Source: Thozetella sp. PMI_491
Lineage: Eukaryota > Ascomycota > Sordariomycetes > Chaetosphaeriales > Chaetosphaeriaceae
Direction: 5' to 3'
NCBI GenBank assembly: GCA_021432635.1
Contig: MU270042.1
Span: 751,780 to 815,779, forward strand
DNA: 64,000 nucleotides
Shown one piece after another: positions 1 through 13,600 of this stretch. Under the pieces are notes generated by a model. That model had not been told where the DNA came from and did not search any database. It saw nothing but the letters and a program-made list of their open reading frames with translations. The translations under genes and the position numbers were made by a program. Each line of letters starts with the position of its first letter. The first letter of the stretch is position 1.

Positions 1-1174
1 CAGGTTAAGGCCTACAGTCTATATATTTTTAAAGGAGAAGTAGGGGTAAAGGCCTAGCTTCTAGTAAAGCAAGAGCTAGTTTCTAGCTGCCTTTAGAATA
101 ACAGGAAAGGTTAAGGTTACTATATCTACCTAGTAAAGAGTATTAATAGTCTTAGATTAAATCACTAGCTTACTATTACTAGTAGGTATAGGTAAAACAG
201 CCAGGGCACTAACAAGTAAAGAGTTACTAGCCACCTCCTCTTTAACCGCCTCCTCTCCAGCCAAAGGCTTTAGGTCGGCAGTTTTACTACCTTTCTTCTA
301 GTGCTTTATACTAAGAGCTATAGCCCCTTAGCCTAATTGTTTTACTTTAGTTATATTAGGTTTAAGTACTAGTTTAAATACTAGTTTAGGTGATTTAAAA
401 GGTAATTCTATAAAGGCTATAGTAGCTAAAAAGCTAAGGTAAGTTATTTTTTTTAGCTAGTAATTCTATAAGGGCTATAATAGTGTAGAGAGGGGTAAAA
501 AAGGTAGAAAAAAAAGGAAAGAAAGAGGAAGAAAGAAGAGGAAGGAGATATATATACTAGGAGTAAGTGATTTATATACAGTAGTAAATTTCTTATTAGG
601 CAGTATATTTTTAGATCTTATTAGCTTTCCTAGTAAAATATATATGTTTTAACGCTTATAAGTAAGAGTATATAATATTTTATAGTGTTAAGTATACCTA
701 TAGCTATAAATATAGCTTAGGTAGCTAAAAGATAGTCTATATACTATAGTTATTATAGCCTTTATAAAATCACCTATATCTAAAACTAGTAATATAGCTA
801 TATATTATCTAGCTAGTATTATACCTAGTATTACTAATAGTCTATAAGACATACTAAACTAGAAAGCTTTATAGATTCTAATAATAATTAATAGCTACTA
901 GGCTGTGGATCAACTAGCTATAGCCTTAGATTACTAGGCTATTAGATCACTATGTTAAAGCCCTAACTAATATTCTATATATTTCTAACATATATAATAC
1001 AGGCTACTCTACTAAGGCTTTAGACTATACAACTAACTAGTAATTCTTAAAGGCTCTTTACTAGGAATATATAACACTATAGAATTTATAATATCTAAGG
1101 AATATAAAGTAATAGATATAGAATAAGCTATTATTATCTTATATATATATCTAAAAAGATATATGCCTTAATAA

Positions 1175-1650
1175 TTATAATATTTTATAATATAGCTTGT
1201 TAAAAAGGTTTATATAAAAGCCTTTATAGTTATAAGAATAAGCTATAATAGCCTTTAAAGAAAGGAATATATACTATACCTTAATTCTAGAGTTAAGCGA
1301 CTATTATCAGCTCACTGTTTTTATTATCTACTAAGATATTCTATAATATAGCTTAAAGTATTTATATAAAGGCCTTTATAGTTATAATAAGAGTAAGTTA
1401 TAATAGTCTTTAAAGAAAGAAATATATACTATACCTTTATTCTAAAGTTAAGCAACTACTATTAGCTTATTATTTCTATTGTCTACTAGGATATTTTATA
1501 ATATAGCTTAAAGTATTTATATAAAGGCCTTTATAGTTATAATAAGAATAAGTTATAGTAGTCTTTAAAAAAAGGAATGTATACCATACCTTTATTCTAG
1601 AGTTAAACAACTATTATTAGCTTATTATTTCTATTATCCACTAGGATAAC
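1175..1650. repeat. Tandem repeat, three units of about 152-155 bp
   Basis: A unit containing AAGGCCTTTATAGTTATAA, followed by a poly-purine stretch and CTATACCTT, occurs three times in direct orientation. Equivalent points lie at 1221, 1373 and 1528. The units differ mainly by C/T and G/A changes, as expected if they were RIP-mutated after duplication. Confidence 0.75.
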
Positions 1651-2379
1651 ACCTATTATAAATACAAGCCTTATAATAATCCCTTAAAACAGGTACTAAA
1701 GTACTAGATTTAGTAACTAGTATAAATATACTTCTTTATACTGTAAATTCCTTGGCTAGTAAGATAAAAAGGTAAAGTCTTAGTATAAAAGAGTATCCTA
1801 GCTTTATCTCCCTACACTACTCCTATTAGGTACTTCTTTCTTGTGTTTTATAAAGCAAGGGGCAGTTAGGCACTATAATAGGCTCATTCTTAGTGATATA
1901 ACTATTCTTTACTTTATTATCTAACTTAGTTCTCTATAAATAACTTATACTAGATTATACCTACTCTAATAAATTATATCCTGTCTTACAATATCACGTT
2001 CTAACAGGACTTTTACGCCAAGTTTACCAGCAAGAACAGTAGAAAAGGCCTCGAGTCTTAAGGCTATTAACAAGGGATCGCACTATATAAATCAGAAAAG
2101 TAATTAATAGTAAAGCTTTATAGTACTAACATCTCTTTATAAAGACTAATCACGTTACAACTAGAGAAGTTTAAAGCGTTTTAAGATAAAGCTAAAGCCC
2201 TTAGCTTTATAAGCCTATAAGCTAAAACTAATCTATCCCGTATTATATATATGCCTATAGCTTATATCCTTAGATAAAGCCTAAAGGTATTTCCTTTTAG
2301 CTTTAAGGTTAACTAAAATAAATTCCTCTATATAGTTTAAGTATATCCCCAGCTATCCTTTTAAAAGTATAAAAACCTA

Positions 2380-3670
2380 TTGCTATATAACCCAGTTGTT
2401 TTATTCCATCCTAAAGCCTTTATTCCTAAAGATCCTAAGGTATTTAACAAGAATAAAGAAGGATTAAACAGTAATTCCTTAAAAGGTAGGCCTAACGTTA
2501 CTATACCCCCTAGGTATAGTCCCTTAGGCTATTTTATACTAGTAATACTAGTGTATACTATGTAGCAGACTGCTACTACTACTATTGCCCTAAATACTGT
2601 TACTACCTCTAATACTCCTACCCTAGATATTACAGATACTATTAGGCAAGTAGTCTTTACTATACATGCTATGTTTTAAAGTAAAGGTTATATCTAAGAG
2701 GTACTAGATACCTTAGATACTAATAGCCTTAGCTTAAATATACTTATAAAAAAGCTTTATAATATATAAGATATAATTATATATAACACTATATAAAAGG
2801 TATTAGATAGTCACCTCTAGGTAATAAGTATACTATAAGCTACCTCTAGTATATTATTTTATAACTAGATACTATAAGCGTTTAGTCTAAGCCTATAAAA
2901 GTAGGCCTATACTAGTTCCCTATTACTAGCTTTAAGCTTTATAGCTTATTAACTAGTACTACTAACTGCCTTAGCTATAGCTTAAAAGCTAGAGCTAATA
3001 TATAAGATTATCTTTTACAGCTTAAAAGTCCCTATAAAGAAAGCTATAATGTTTTAATATAGTGATATACTACTATAGTATATAGTTTCTTATAATATAA
3101 AGGGGGTATTCTATCTAAAATAAATAATAGACACTATAATAGAGTTTATTAATAATATAGTTTATAAGGCCTTAAAGACTAAGGAATACCTATAAAAAGT
3201 AAGCCTAGGAGTTGTTTTATAAATACTAGGGATCTATAGTATTTTATAGTGTACCTATTCCTATAAGCCTAGTGTTAACCTATCAGATAATATATAGGAT
3301 AAGCAGATTAACTAGGTGGAGAAGATTAACGAGTCTAGGGCATATTTAATTATATATAGAGTAAGGTTAATTATATATAAGGCTAACTCACTTGTATAAA
3401 ACTACCTACTAGACCCTAAAGCATATTATACTAAGGGTAGCCTCCTAACTACTACTAAGCGCATAGCTATTATACCTAATCCCAGCGTAGTACAACCCTC
3501 TACTAGCATACAGAGTGCCCTATAAGATAAGTAGTTTCTATACCCTAGCTATAATACTATTAGCCTAGGCTTTTAATATAAAATCCTGCCTTATTAGTTA
3601 GTTTATCCTTAGTTTATGTAAAATATAGGCGTAGTTAGTAGTTTATAAGGTATGTATATAATATATTAAG
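2380..3670 (+). pseudogene. RIP-interrupted frame, unidentified (possibly gag-like)
   Basis: An open 61-codon stretch (2380-2565) continues downstream in the same frame to about 3670. It is interrupted only by TAG and TAA, at positions compatible with former CAG/CAA/TGG codons. I followed the codons one by one and needed no frameshift. The decoded composition is hydrophilic, with Asn, Gln, Ser and Ile, and has no signature I recognise. Position and length would suit a gag-like protein of a retroelement, but that is inference. RIP itself removes TGA codons, so absence of TGA is not independent evidence for this strand. Confidence 0.35.
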
Positions 3671-3999
3671 CCTAGGAAAGTATATGTCAGTACTCTAATA
3701 GCTTTAGTTTTATAATAATATGCTTGATCTAATAGATTAGGCCTAGTTATAAAATAGCTACTACGTTTATAAGGAGTAGTAGCTATAGTATAAGCTAGGG
3801 TTACTTTATCTACACTCTATTTCTATCCTATAACAAGTAGGTACTAGTCTAATCTATATATAAGAGATACCTTTATCACTTTACATCTATATAGTCTTAA
3901 GACGCCTAGGGGGAAAGGGGGGTGCTTCAACATATATACTAACTATAGTAAGAGCTATTCCAGAAATAAACTATAGCAAAGCAGGGAGTAGTAGTTTAG

Positions 4000-5650
4000 C
4001 CTTTAAATAGAGGCAGGGGATAGAGTAAGGGTATAAATAAACTATTCTATCTTATTAAGGGGTATATTAGCTGCCTCTATAATACAGCCTTAGGGCAGTA
4101 CTATAGCACTAGGGTTTAGATACTCTATAATCTCCTATATAAAGAGCTTTATAGCCTCCTACACGTAGCTATTATATAAGAGGACTATAGTTTTAGTCTT
4201 AGGGAGCTAGGCCTAGTATAAGAGCGGGTTAACCAGGCTTACCTAGGCTATATTATAAAGCCTTTAAAGGTTAAGTACCTAGTTATAAACAGCTTAGGCT
4301 ATATAAACAAACTACTACTCTTTACTTATCTTACCCCCTATTAAGAGCCCCTAAATATTAGTATAGATATTAAACAGTATAAAAGGCAGTATACTACAGC
4401 TAAAAAGGTCTATAAGGGTAGCAATAAGCTATACCTAATAGATATAGTTAGTTAAGATCTTTTTATTGTCTAGCCCTATATAGTTAGTAAGAAAGTTATT
4501 AATACATAAGGGGAAGCTATAGGTTTTATAGCCTTAGCTCTTAAGAAAGACATTAAGCTTATACTTAGGCTGCTATATAACTAAGTTCTAAAGCTAGACA
4601 AGCTTAGCCTTATTATAAAGCAGTAAGAGGTAGGAGCCCACTATGCCTAGGCCCTCTTCTTCTCATATAATATTAGCCCACCTAGAGGCAAGCTTAACTA
4701 ACTGCTACTAGCCCTCCTTCTTAAAGTCACTCCTTATCTAGCTTATAGCCTCTACCCTACACAGGGTCTCACCTATCGCTATAAAGAGGTAGTATATAAT
4801 AACCTTAATAAGTTATACCTAGCTACACTCACTAAATATATCAATAAGGAAAAGGGCGCTAAAGATACACACGTCAGGTTTAGTATAGAGCGAAACAGCA
4901 TTATATATACTCTTTTCGCCCTATAGACTATAGACAAGTAACTATACAGTAGCTAGGGGGACTAAGTAGGCACAGCCTAAGTACTTAAGCACAAGGATCT
5001 CTTCCACCAGGGTGTCTCTCTACCAGGGCTTTACATTCGCTATCACCTTCTTCCCTATATCTAACTTAAACAATAGGCTTATAATAGCATTATCTTTAGG
5101 CAGGTAGGGGTCTATAAAGGCTAGTATAGTAGGGAGTGACGTTAGTCTTACTATAATAGTAGCAAGAGATACTTAAAGAGTAACAGGCTTAAACAAGAAG
5201 TACTAGACAGGGAGCGGCAAGCTAGGCAACAGTAAGCCAGGCAACAATAAGCCAGCCGCTATAAGTATTAAGCTACAGCTAACAGGGAGGAAGGGTATTA
5301 GGTCTAAGTATAGGCTAGCAGTAAAAGCTCCTACTAGATATATCACTGTTAGTGTCGCTATAGTTATACTTAGGGGCTTATATAGCTATAGCAAGCTCCT
5401 TTAGCTAATATTATCAGCCCTAGTCCCTAGGTATATCCTCTCCCCGGCCTACAACAATACTTCTTAAGGCTAATACTTCTCTATATATTATATAACTAGG
5501 TCTAGCAGAGTCTTAGACAGTGTTAATACTTCCCTAAAAGTCTTAGGGTTTATATTCTAGATAATATCTCTATATACTATAGCTAATATAGTCTTAATTA
5601 TATCAAGGCTTTTATACTTCCATCCGCACTACTTAGTGGGAGGCAACAGG
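4000..5650 (-). pseudogene. RIP-interrupted minus-strand frame, unidentified
   Basis: On the minus strand this interval reads as a long protein-like frame with stops only where Gln or Trp would be expected before RIP. Hydrophobic segments rich in Leu and Pro around 5150-5300 alternate with charged stretches. I read it by eye and did not verify every codon. I recognise no domain. It faces a similar frame downstream on the plus strand (5950-9045), so if both are real the parent element was multi-gene and bidirectional. Confidence 0.25.
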
Positions 5651-5949
5651 GACAGGGGCTTAAGGGCTAGACACTTATACCCCTATGTCATAGGCTAGGC
5701 TGTCTTATATATACTATTACTAGCTAGCTCCTTAAAGGAGATTAACTTAGACTAGTAGGGCTAGGGTATTAGATTTAAAGCGATATATAGGAGTTAGTTA
5801 GTATATATAGCTCTAAGGCTTACCTAGGGCTAGCCAGCAGGGTTTTATAATAGCTGCAACACTTATAGCTATCTAGGTATTATAGTATATAGTAGTCGTT
5901 ATAAAATCGTCCCTAAATAAGAGTAAGGTATTATTTTTTACTAATAAGA

Positions 5950-8900
5950 GGCATATAAAGAAATAATAGGTTTATAATTTAATTATATTATATATCCTTA
6001 CCTTATAAAGCCTAGGGGGGCTAGGTAAGAAGGGGGCAGTAATTTCTATAATTAGTTATACTTATAAGCTAGGAATCTTTCTCTTCTTAGTCTACTACTT
6101 ATAGTCTAATATAACAGCTAAGTCTATACAACTAAAGCAGCACCTTTATATCTATAATCTCCTAGAGTATATTAAGGTAGGTAGGCTATAGGATAATAGG
6201 GATAACTACTACTTAGTCAGCGTTTATAAGGGTTATAAGCTTGCCTTAACTATATAGCAACGAGTTACTAAGGTTTTAACTAATATATTAAAAGTAAAGG
6301 ATCAGCTAGGTATATATACTCTTAATAATCTATAAAAGCCTTTTATTAGGGATAAGAAGCAGGAGGGCAGGGTGCTACTAGAAAAAGTAGTAAAAGAATA
6401 GTATGTTAAGCTTAATAAGGCAGGTGGGCAGCATACCTAGGGCAAGGAGCTAGGTGTATATATTGCTAAAATAGGCAAAGTAAGAGAGTATAATAATATT
6501 ATAAGAGGTAATAACAAGGTCCTAAAGCTTGTAGAACAAGTCATTTACAGTCTTAATAGCTTTCTGATTAAATATAGCTATAGTAATATACTAGCTTACA
6601 AGCTTAGCAGCTTCCTTAAGGCCTATAAGAGTAAACTCAACTATATCCTTAATAATATACTTTAGGTAGGCCTAGACAAGGGCCTAGTAGTATTAATCAG
6701 CAAGAGTAAAAAGTAGCTTAGACATAGTGTTAACATAGAATATACAGAAAAATAGGTTAATAATAGCCTCGATAAGGATCTAAACATACTCTTAGCTTTA
6801 GCTAGGCTTAGTAATAAGGTTAAAAAGCTGCTTAAGAAAGGATTTACTCTACTAGTATTAGTAGACAGCGCTACGGTAGATCTAAAGGCTTAGGACGGTG
6901 ACGGTATAGAAATAATGCTCCTATAAGGTAAACTTATACCAGTTAGCAAGGTCTAAGAGGAAGGCAAACCTATAGCAGTCGTATATCTTAGCAAGGCTAA
7001 GCCCTAGCTACTAGTGCCTAGACACATACTTTTAAAAGGGGCTGTTAAGTATAGCGGCAAGGTAGGGCGGGCTATGCCAGGCAAAATTACTTAAGTAATA
7101 GGTAAGGATATTAAAAAGAGAGATAATACTCTACAAGGCAAATAGGTCTTTACTATAGTAGGTATAAATATAATTTATAGCCTATAACGTCTTGTCAAGA
7201 TTTATATAGAGAAAGTTGTTAAAAGTACTAGCAGGTATTATATAATAAGCGTCTAACAGTACATTAGCAAGGATAGGCACAGCAGGTTCCAGCCAGGAAG
7301 GGGCACTGCCTAGAAGTATATACTACTGCTACTCTTACACCTAGACACACTAGGTAAGTTCTAAGGTAAGGCAGATCTTAAACTGCTAGCCTATACTAGA
7401 CGGGACAGCGTCTTTATAGAGGACGTGGTATATATACTAGTAAGAGGCTATAAGGCTATAAGAGGTATATATCTAGTCAGTAGTAGTATAGGCTATAGTA
7501 GAGATACCTTCCTAGTCTTTATACCTATAGGTAAGGTTAATAATACCTAAATATGTAAAGGAATAAATACCATATATATCAAAGGCTTCTTTAGTAACTA
7601 TATATAAGTAGATATATTATACGCTATACCTATATATCTCTAACGAGGGGTATAGCTTAAAGGTTAGTATTATACTATCACAGAGGAGATAAACAGGATA
7701 TTCTATAGTGTATGCATAGCCTGCAAGGGAGGCGTTAGAGATACTGTTGCTAAGGAGTGCCTTGCCAACCTGTCCAGCTAGGAGCTTTTAGGTATTAAGC
7801 TAGCAGTATCACCGGGCTAGCACGGCATAGTTATACTAGTACTATCTAGTGCTTAGGTACTCTTTCAGCTAGAACTCAGCCACTAGGTCGATATATTACC
7901 TATAAAAGGAGGCTAGAGGGCTAGGGAGTGTAAGGTAGGCTTGGGCTTACTTTTTAAACCTGTTAAGACAGGCAGCTACTAAGTCTGCCTTAAACCCTAT
8001 CTTAAAGCCTTTTTAATTATAAAGGAAGAATATATAGGCAAAGACAGCCATACTCCTAGCAGCGCTATTACAGTCCTAGTTGCAGTCACAGTTGCAATCA
8101 GGGGAGAGGAGAGGGCCTAGGGCAGTAGCAACCGCCTAGATCACAGTGGTGTTAAGGAGTATACCTTTAGGCTAGCTATAGGCACTAGCCTGCCTATACT
8201 GCTTAGCCTTATAGGCCTTAGATCAGGCAAGTATATCCTTAAAGGTAGTAGGGTAGTACTAGGCAAATAAGGAGCTAAGGGAGTAAATAGCTAGGTAGAT
8301 AATAAACTTAAAGAGGGTCTAGTGTATCACGTTAGACACATGAACTAGGTATCTAGTGGATGCCCTTTTATTCACTACTATAGAGGCCTTAGGAAGTAAC
8401 GGCTAGAATAACACTAGGAGAAACAGGTAGACTGGGACAGTTCTAACCCAGAGGAAGACAAGGTAGGGGATCTAGTACATAGGCATAAGCATACCTGTGG
8501 CGAAGGTGCTTCTGTTATTAGTAGGTAGCTTATAAGAGAATAAGACTTAGAGGTGGATAGATTTTAAGAGGAGGCTGGTTAGTAATAGCATAGGTATATA
8601 CTCAGCAACGCCTTAAAGGATAGCAAAGTCATAAAAGACTAAGAGGTAGCTATTAATATCTAGGACGGTTATACTAAGTATAACAGAGTAAGAATAGTCA
8701 AGATAAAGATAGACCTAGGCCTTAAAGAGTAACTCTAGAGCTAGGCTAGAGAAGGCATATTAGAGAAAGCTATAGTAAGAGAATAAAGGCCTAGACGCCT
8801 CTTTAAGTATTAATAGGATAGGGTGATCAATACGCTAGAGGCTAACCTTAGCGCTTTTCTCGGCGAGCATCTTCTTATACTAGCTGTTTAACTAGGGGCT

Positions 8901-9045
8901 GCCAGCTATCTCTAAGATCAATACATACTTTAAATAAGACTTAAAGTAAAATTGTTTAACGTTAAGATAAAGGTGTAGCAGACAAGTAATAAGTCTAGCC
9001 AGTAAGATAAATATAATAACACGGGTAAGGCAGTCCTTAAGGCTT
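5950..9045 (+). pseudogene. Approximately 1,000-codon RIP-interrupted frame, unidentified
   Basis: From about 5950 to 9045 one plus-strand frame can be followed with no frameshift. I checked it codon by codon from 6121. Every stop is TAA or TAG at a site compatible with an ancestral Gln or Trp codon. The decoded protein alternates charged and hydrophobic blocks. It is rich in Lys, Leu and Val in the first half and contains a Cys-rich patch near 7705-7760. I found no reverse transcriptase, integrase, helicase or transposase signature. The antisense strand also decodes fairly well, so the coding strand is not settled. A similarity search with an in-silico RIP-reversed sequence would decide it. 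Confidence 0.35.
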
Positions 9046-9600
9046 AAAGGCTCTAAAAACTAGTTAATAAGTATCTATCGGTCAGGGATAATAGAGCTAT
9101 AGAGATTACTATACTAAAGGGCTATGTCTAAGAAAGGAGGTATAACAGGTTATAAAGTAGGGATAGTAATAATATTATCATTAAACTAGCTAAACTAATT
9201 ATAGAAGTTAGATAAAAGAGACAGTAGCTTAGGCTAGTCTATAGAACTTTCTACGTGTAAGCTAGCTATAGTAAGATTATATAAGGAGGAAGTAAGACTA
9301 GATAAAGAAGTTTTAATACCTATCTTACTAGGAAAAGTAATATGTCTAGTAATATAATATAGATGTCTAATAATTATCTCTATTATCTCTAATACCTTTA
9401 ATATCTTTAATAAATATAATCTATAAACAAAGATAAACAAAGAGCTAGAAAGGCTTAGTAATACCCTTATAAACAAGTTAAATAAACCATAAATCCTAGG
9501 CCCTCACTAGACTCTATCTAGAAAAATAAGTTATAATAATATCAAATGATTTAAAATCCCTGGCTTGCCCAGTCCCTAATTCCCATTCCTCTTCCCCTTT

Positions 9601-9640
9601 ATAACATATATATATATATACATATATATATAACATATTT
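9601..9640. repeat. TA/CA dinucleotide microsatellite
   Basis: A run of alternating AT with a few CA steps lies just 3' of a short pyrimidine-rich segment. It is simple low-complexity DNA, and no function is implied. Confidence 0.7.
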
Positions 9641-9879
9641 ACTTATACTTCCTACTAACTACTACTTAAAATATAGGTTATATATTACCTACAGACAAGG
9701 CCTAAATTATTAGGGCTATAAAGCAGACTATATTTGTTATAGAAAGAAGAAAAAGAAGTTATATAATAATAAAGGAGGAAGGAGAAATAAGGTATTAAGG
9801 ATAAGAAGAATCTATATAATAAGAACTATAGGGCAATAGATTTTATTTGACATATTATTCTTTAGATTAGTTTGAAAAA

Positions 9880-10276
9880 ATATAGAGTCTTAAGATATTA
9901 ATAATCTAAACTATTAGCTAAGCTAATAGTTTAATCTTATAAGCCTCTCTATATAAGATACTATAGTAATTTCCACCTATTAAAAATCCTTTCCTCCTAT
10001 AGGAAATCACTATAGTTTCCCCCTATAAGAGATCACTATAGTTTCCACCCATAAGAAATCACTATTATTTCTACCCATAAGAAATCACTATAATTTCCCA
10101 CAGTAGGAAATTATAATAGTTTCCTACTAGTAGAAATTACTATAATTTCCACCTATAAGAAATCACTATAGTTTCCTATGGTAGGAAATTACTATAAAAT
10201 ATAAAGTCTTAAGATAGAAATAATCTAAACTATTAGCTAAGCTAATAGTTTAATAGGTCTTATAAGCCTCTCTACT
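9880..10276. repeat. Composite repeat: direct repeats with hairpin flanking a minisatellite
   Basis: Two ~79-bp direct repeats (9880-9958 and 10198-10276) share GTCTTAAGATA and a near-perfect 21-bp palindrome, CTATTAGCTAAGCTAATAG with one flanking base on each side (9910-9930 and 10229-10249). Between them lies a degenerate ~32-bp tandem repeat. Its core, GAAATCACTATAGTTTC, is itself partly palindromic. A poly-A run of about 19 bases follows at 10,279-10,297. This could be a small non-autonomous element, or a retroelement end with a poly-A tail. Confidence 0.6.
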
Positions 10277-10650
10277 AAAAAAAAAAAAAAAAAAATTCCC
10301 AAACCCTAAACAGATCAGGGTAGTTAAAATACTTATTATAAGCTTATTATTATAGCTTTAATTAGGAGGGGTTAGGTAAAATAAGTTATTAAAGAGTAAG
10401 TTAGGGTTAGTTATTACTAGCTATAATTATTAAACTATAGTTTTTACTTTATAGTTTTTTATTAGTTATTAGATATGCCTTAATAATTAGTTTACTACTT
10501 TATATATATAGTTAAAAGTATAAATAATAAATATATAAGGAATATAGATTTAATATATATAAATATTATATAAGTTATATAATATAAAGAAAGAAGAGTA
10601 AAAGGTATTTATAAGGTTTATTAACCTATAGTTAAAAATATTAGTTATAA

Positions 10651-10658
10651 TATAATAT
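10651..10658. repeat. Target-site duplication of MULE copy 1, left
   Basis: TATAATAT directly abuts the left TIR and is repeated exactly at 14083-14090 next to the right TIR. The local DNA is very AT-rich, so chance identity is possible. The second copy also has an 8-bp duplication at the same TIR boundary, which supports it. Confidence 0.7.
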
Positions 10659-13600
10659 AAAAATTACTAGGGATATATAATAAATTACTACAGACATATA
10701 ATCTTATAGACACATAATAGTTTTACCGCTTCTTATTAGCCTAAATTTTTAATGTTAATACATATACCACACTTAAAATTCTGCTAAAATACCCCAAGCT
10801 ATTTTAACTGTTTTTCTTTAGTTAAGCTAATACAAACATATCTCATCGCCTCTTTAAAAAACTTTAGTTAAACTATAATAATAACAACCTAATACCTATC
10901 CCTATTCGCCTAATTAAAAGCTAGCAGCAGTAACGCTTTAATACTATAACTTATTTAGAACAGCTACCTCCCAAACAACAACGTTAAAACCTAACACTTA
11001 GCTCCCCTAGTTCATCAGATATCACCAACACCTTAAAAACCAGTGTTAGTCCCTACTATAATATCAGTAATAATAACACTATATTAAACCTCTTTTTTAC
11101 GTTTCTAAAACACTTTACAACTATCCCCTACCTATATAATAAAGCATTTAACAACCCTTTATAAACTACTAAAAGCAATTTAAAGATCTATCTACTAGAT
11201 CGATTTATTAAATATCCCCAACAAGTAAAATAAAATCATATTCACATTCCCATCCCAGGCCCTAAGTCTACCAAAATTACCTATCTCTAAAATCAAGCTA
11301 CTTCTTAATTACCACCTATTATAACTCTAGTTATATCACCCCAGGCCTAGTTTACCTTTACCCTAAAGCTTATCCAAAAGGTAATTAATATAGATTAATA
11401 ACTTACCTTTAACCTTATACAATTATATAAACAAGTTTACTACTAGTGGAAGAGATAAGGATATTCCCCGTTTTAAGATCTAATCTCCCCCCCTCTAAAG
11501 GAAGCCCTACCTCTATATCTAAGCCTACTAATAAAATAAGATAATTATATATTAGGGTTAGAGTCTAATAAATTAGTTATACCTCTAATCTTAAACCTAC
11601 CTATACTAAGTAAACCAGCTGCTTTTATAAAAGAGCTTTTTAATATAGTTAATACTTTTAATAAAGCTAATAGATTTACTATTAACAGATATAATAACTA
11701 TACCTAAAACAGCTAGGTAATATAGTATACTTTTTAGTATAACCACTATAAAATACCCCGGCCTAATAAGGGGGAAAAACTCTAGAATTAAAAGCCCTAG
11801 AAGTACAACTATAAGTAAAAAGTCATTATTAAGGCCCTTAAGGAAGGTAAGTAACTTCTTTAAAAATATACTAACCTAAAGCACCTCTAACATAATCATA
11901 CACCTAGTATTAATTTATCTGCCTATCCTATCTATAAAAGGCTTACTAACTCTGTCAAGGAGTTAATCAAGTCAATAAGTCAATAAATAAACATCTAAGC
12001 ATATAATATCTAGGTAATTATTACTAAGTAATACCCTGAATCAGTTTTAACTAAGAAAAATATTTACAACACTAGGGTAAAGAACAACTAAGAAAAGCTT
12101 AACAGTTATAGCTCTACTACTACCCTAATCAAGTTATTTAATAATAAAAAGATTTTCTATATTATAAAATAAGCTGATAATAATCTAGACCATCTACTAG
12201 GACTTATATAAACCTATCCTTCTTATATATAGCTATAAAAGCAGTTTTCTAAGGTAATAAGTTTTAATAATACTTATAACACCAACCACTATAAACTTCC
12301 CTTATTCTAAGTAACTAGCCAGACCTACCTAAAAACTATCTTTAACACTATATTTAACATAATTAATAATAAAAGGCTTAAAGGGTTTTAATTTCTAGCT
12401 AATACTATCTAAAAACTAACCAACCAGCATAAGATTTAACTTCCTAATATAATAATCACCAACTTTAATATATAAATAAAAAAGGCTCTTAAAGCTACTT
12501 TCTTAGACATATAACAACAACTATATATCTACTATGTTAATTTAAACATTCTTCTCTAGTTAAAAAAGAAGTAAAAACAACCTTTTACTCTAGACAATAA
12601 TAATATTAATAATAATAATAGAAAAGTCTAGGTCTTACTTAATTCTAGTGATAGAAATATAATCTAAGATATTAAAAAGCTAGATAAAACCCCTTTAGGG
12701 CTAATTACTTATAATTATAAAAAGGTACTAATACTTTAAAAGTTTATTATATTTATTAAGACTAAAAAGAAGTATAAAAAGGCCTAGGCTAACGTCTATA
12801 AGGAATTTGATAACTAAAGAGTTATTTTTATATATCTTTATCAGACATATATAAGTATATAAGCCTAATAGGCCTAGTGTTATATTTAAAGGTATTAAAA
12901 CTTTAATATCTGGGTTATATCTAGGACAAAGATAAATAATAATAATATTAAAAGCTATCTCTTAAATAATATAAGCCACTTATATCAACTAGTTAAGGCT
13001 ATTAAAAAAATACTTAGTGATTAGGAGAAAGATTTTATCTATACTTATATATAAAATAAGATACTTTCTTCTTATAAGTATTTAAAACCTAGATCAGAAT
13101 ACCTAGGTGAATTATAGATAGTAATATCTAAAAAAGATCTCTAACTTATTATTATATTATATCATAAGGTAAAGACAGTAATCCTATTAGCTAAAAACCC
13201 TAGGCTACAACTAATTAGCTCTTATAACAATAATTACTTTATTTTTATCTAGCTAGGCATGCCTTACTACTATAAGATCTATAAGGTCTTAAAGACTAAG
13301 AGTGTCTTCACTAAGTAGGACGTCTATCTACGGTAGTATATCCATAAGCTAACCTCTAAAGATCCTTATCGGCAGATTCACAACCTAAAGATTACTATAT
13401 CACTATATAGTAGGCTAAGCAATAATACACAGCCTCTACCAGTCCAACTATATATGGGTAACTAGAGCTAGTTATTAACCTAGAACAACAGCTAGCTGGC
13501 TAGCCATTATAGCCAACCTCTAGAAAGCTAGAATAAAGCCATACTTACCTAATTAAAGCTTAAAAAAGCTTAGGGCAACCAGTTATCAAAAGGGGGAGAA

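Larger units (their letters stand above)
1..10658. other. AT-rich RIP-degraded block, left part
   Basis: The whole stretch is dominated by TA, CTA, TAG and TAA and has almost no open frames. The longest ORFs are 61 codons (2380-2565) and 80 codons (9234-9476). This is what RIP leaves when CpA becomes TpA on both strands. Several long frames become continuous if TAG and TAA are read as former Gln or Trp codons. I followed one codon by codon at 2380-3670 (+) and one at 5950-9045 (+), and read a probable one at about 4000-5650 (-). The block is therefore probably one or more former mobile elements rather than unique intergenic DNA. I could not name the family from the decoded frames. Confidence 0.8.

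Noticed and set aside
10651..10668. hAT assignment for the 3.4-kb element because of its 8-bp target duplication
   Set aside because: The decoded transposase has the MULE-type DDE and SWIM-like blocks, and the ~95-bp TIRs fit MULEs better than the short TIRs of hAT elements.
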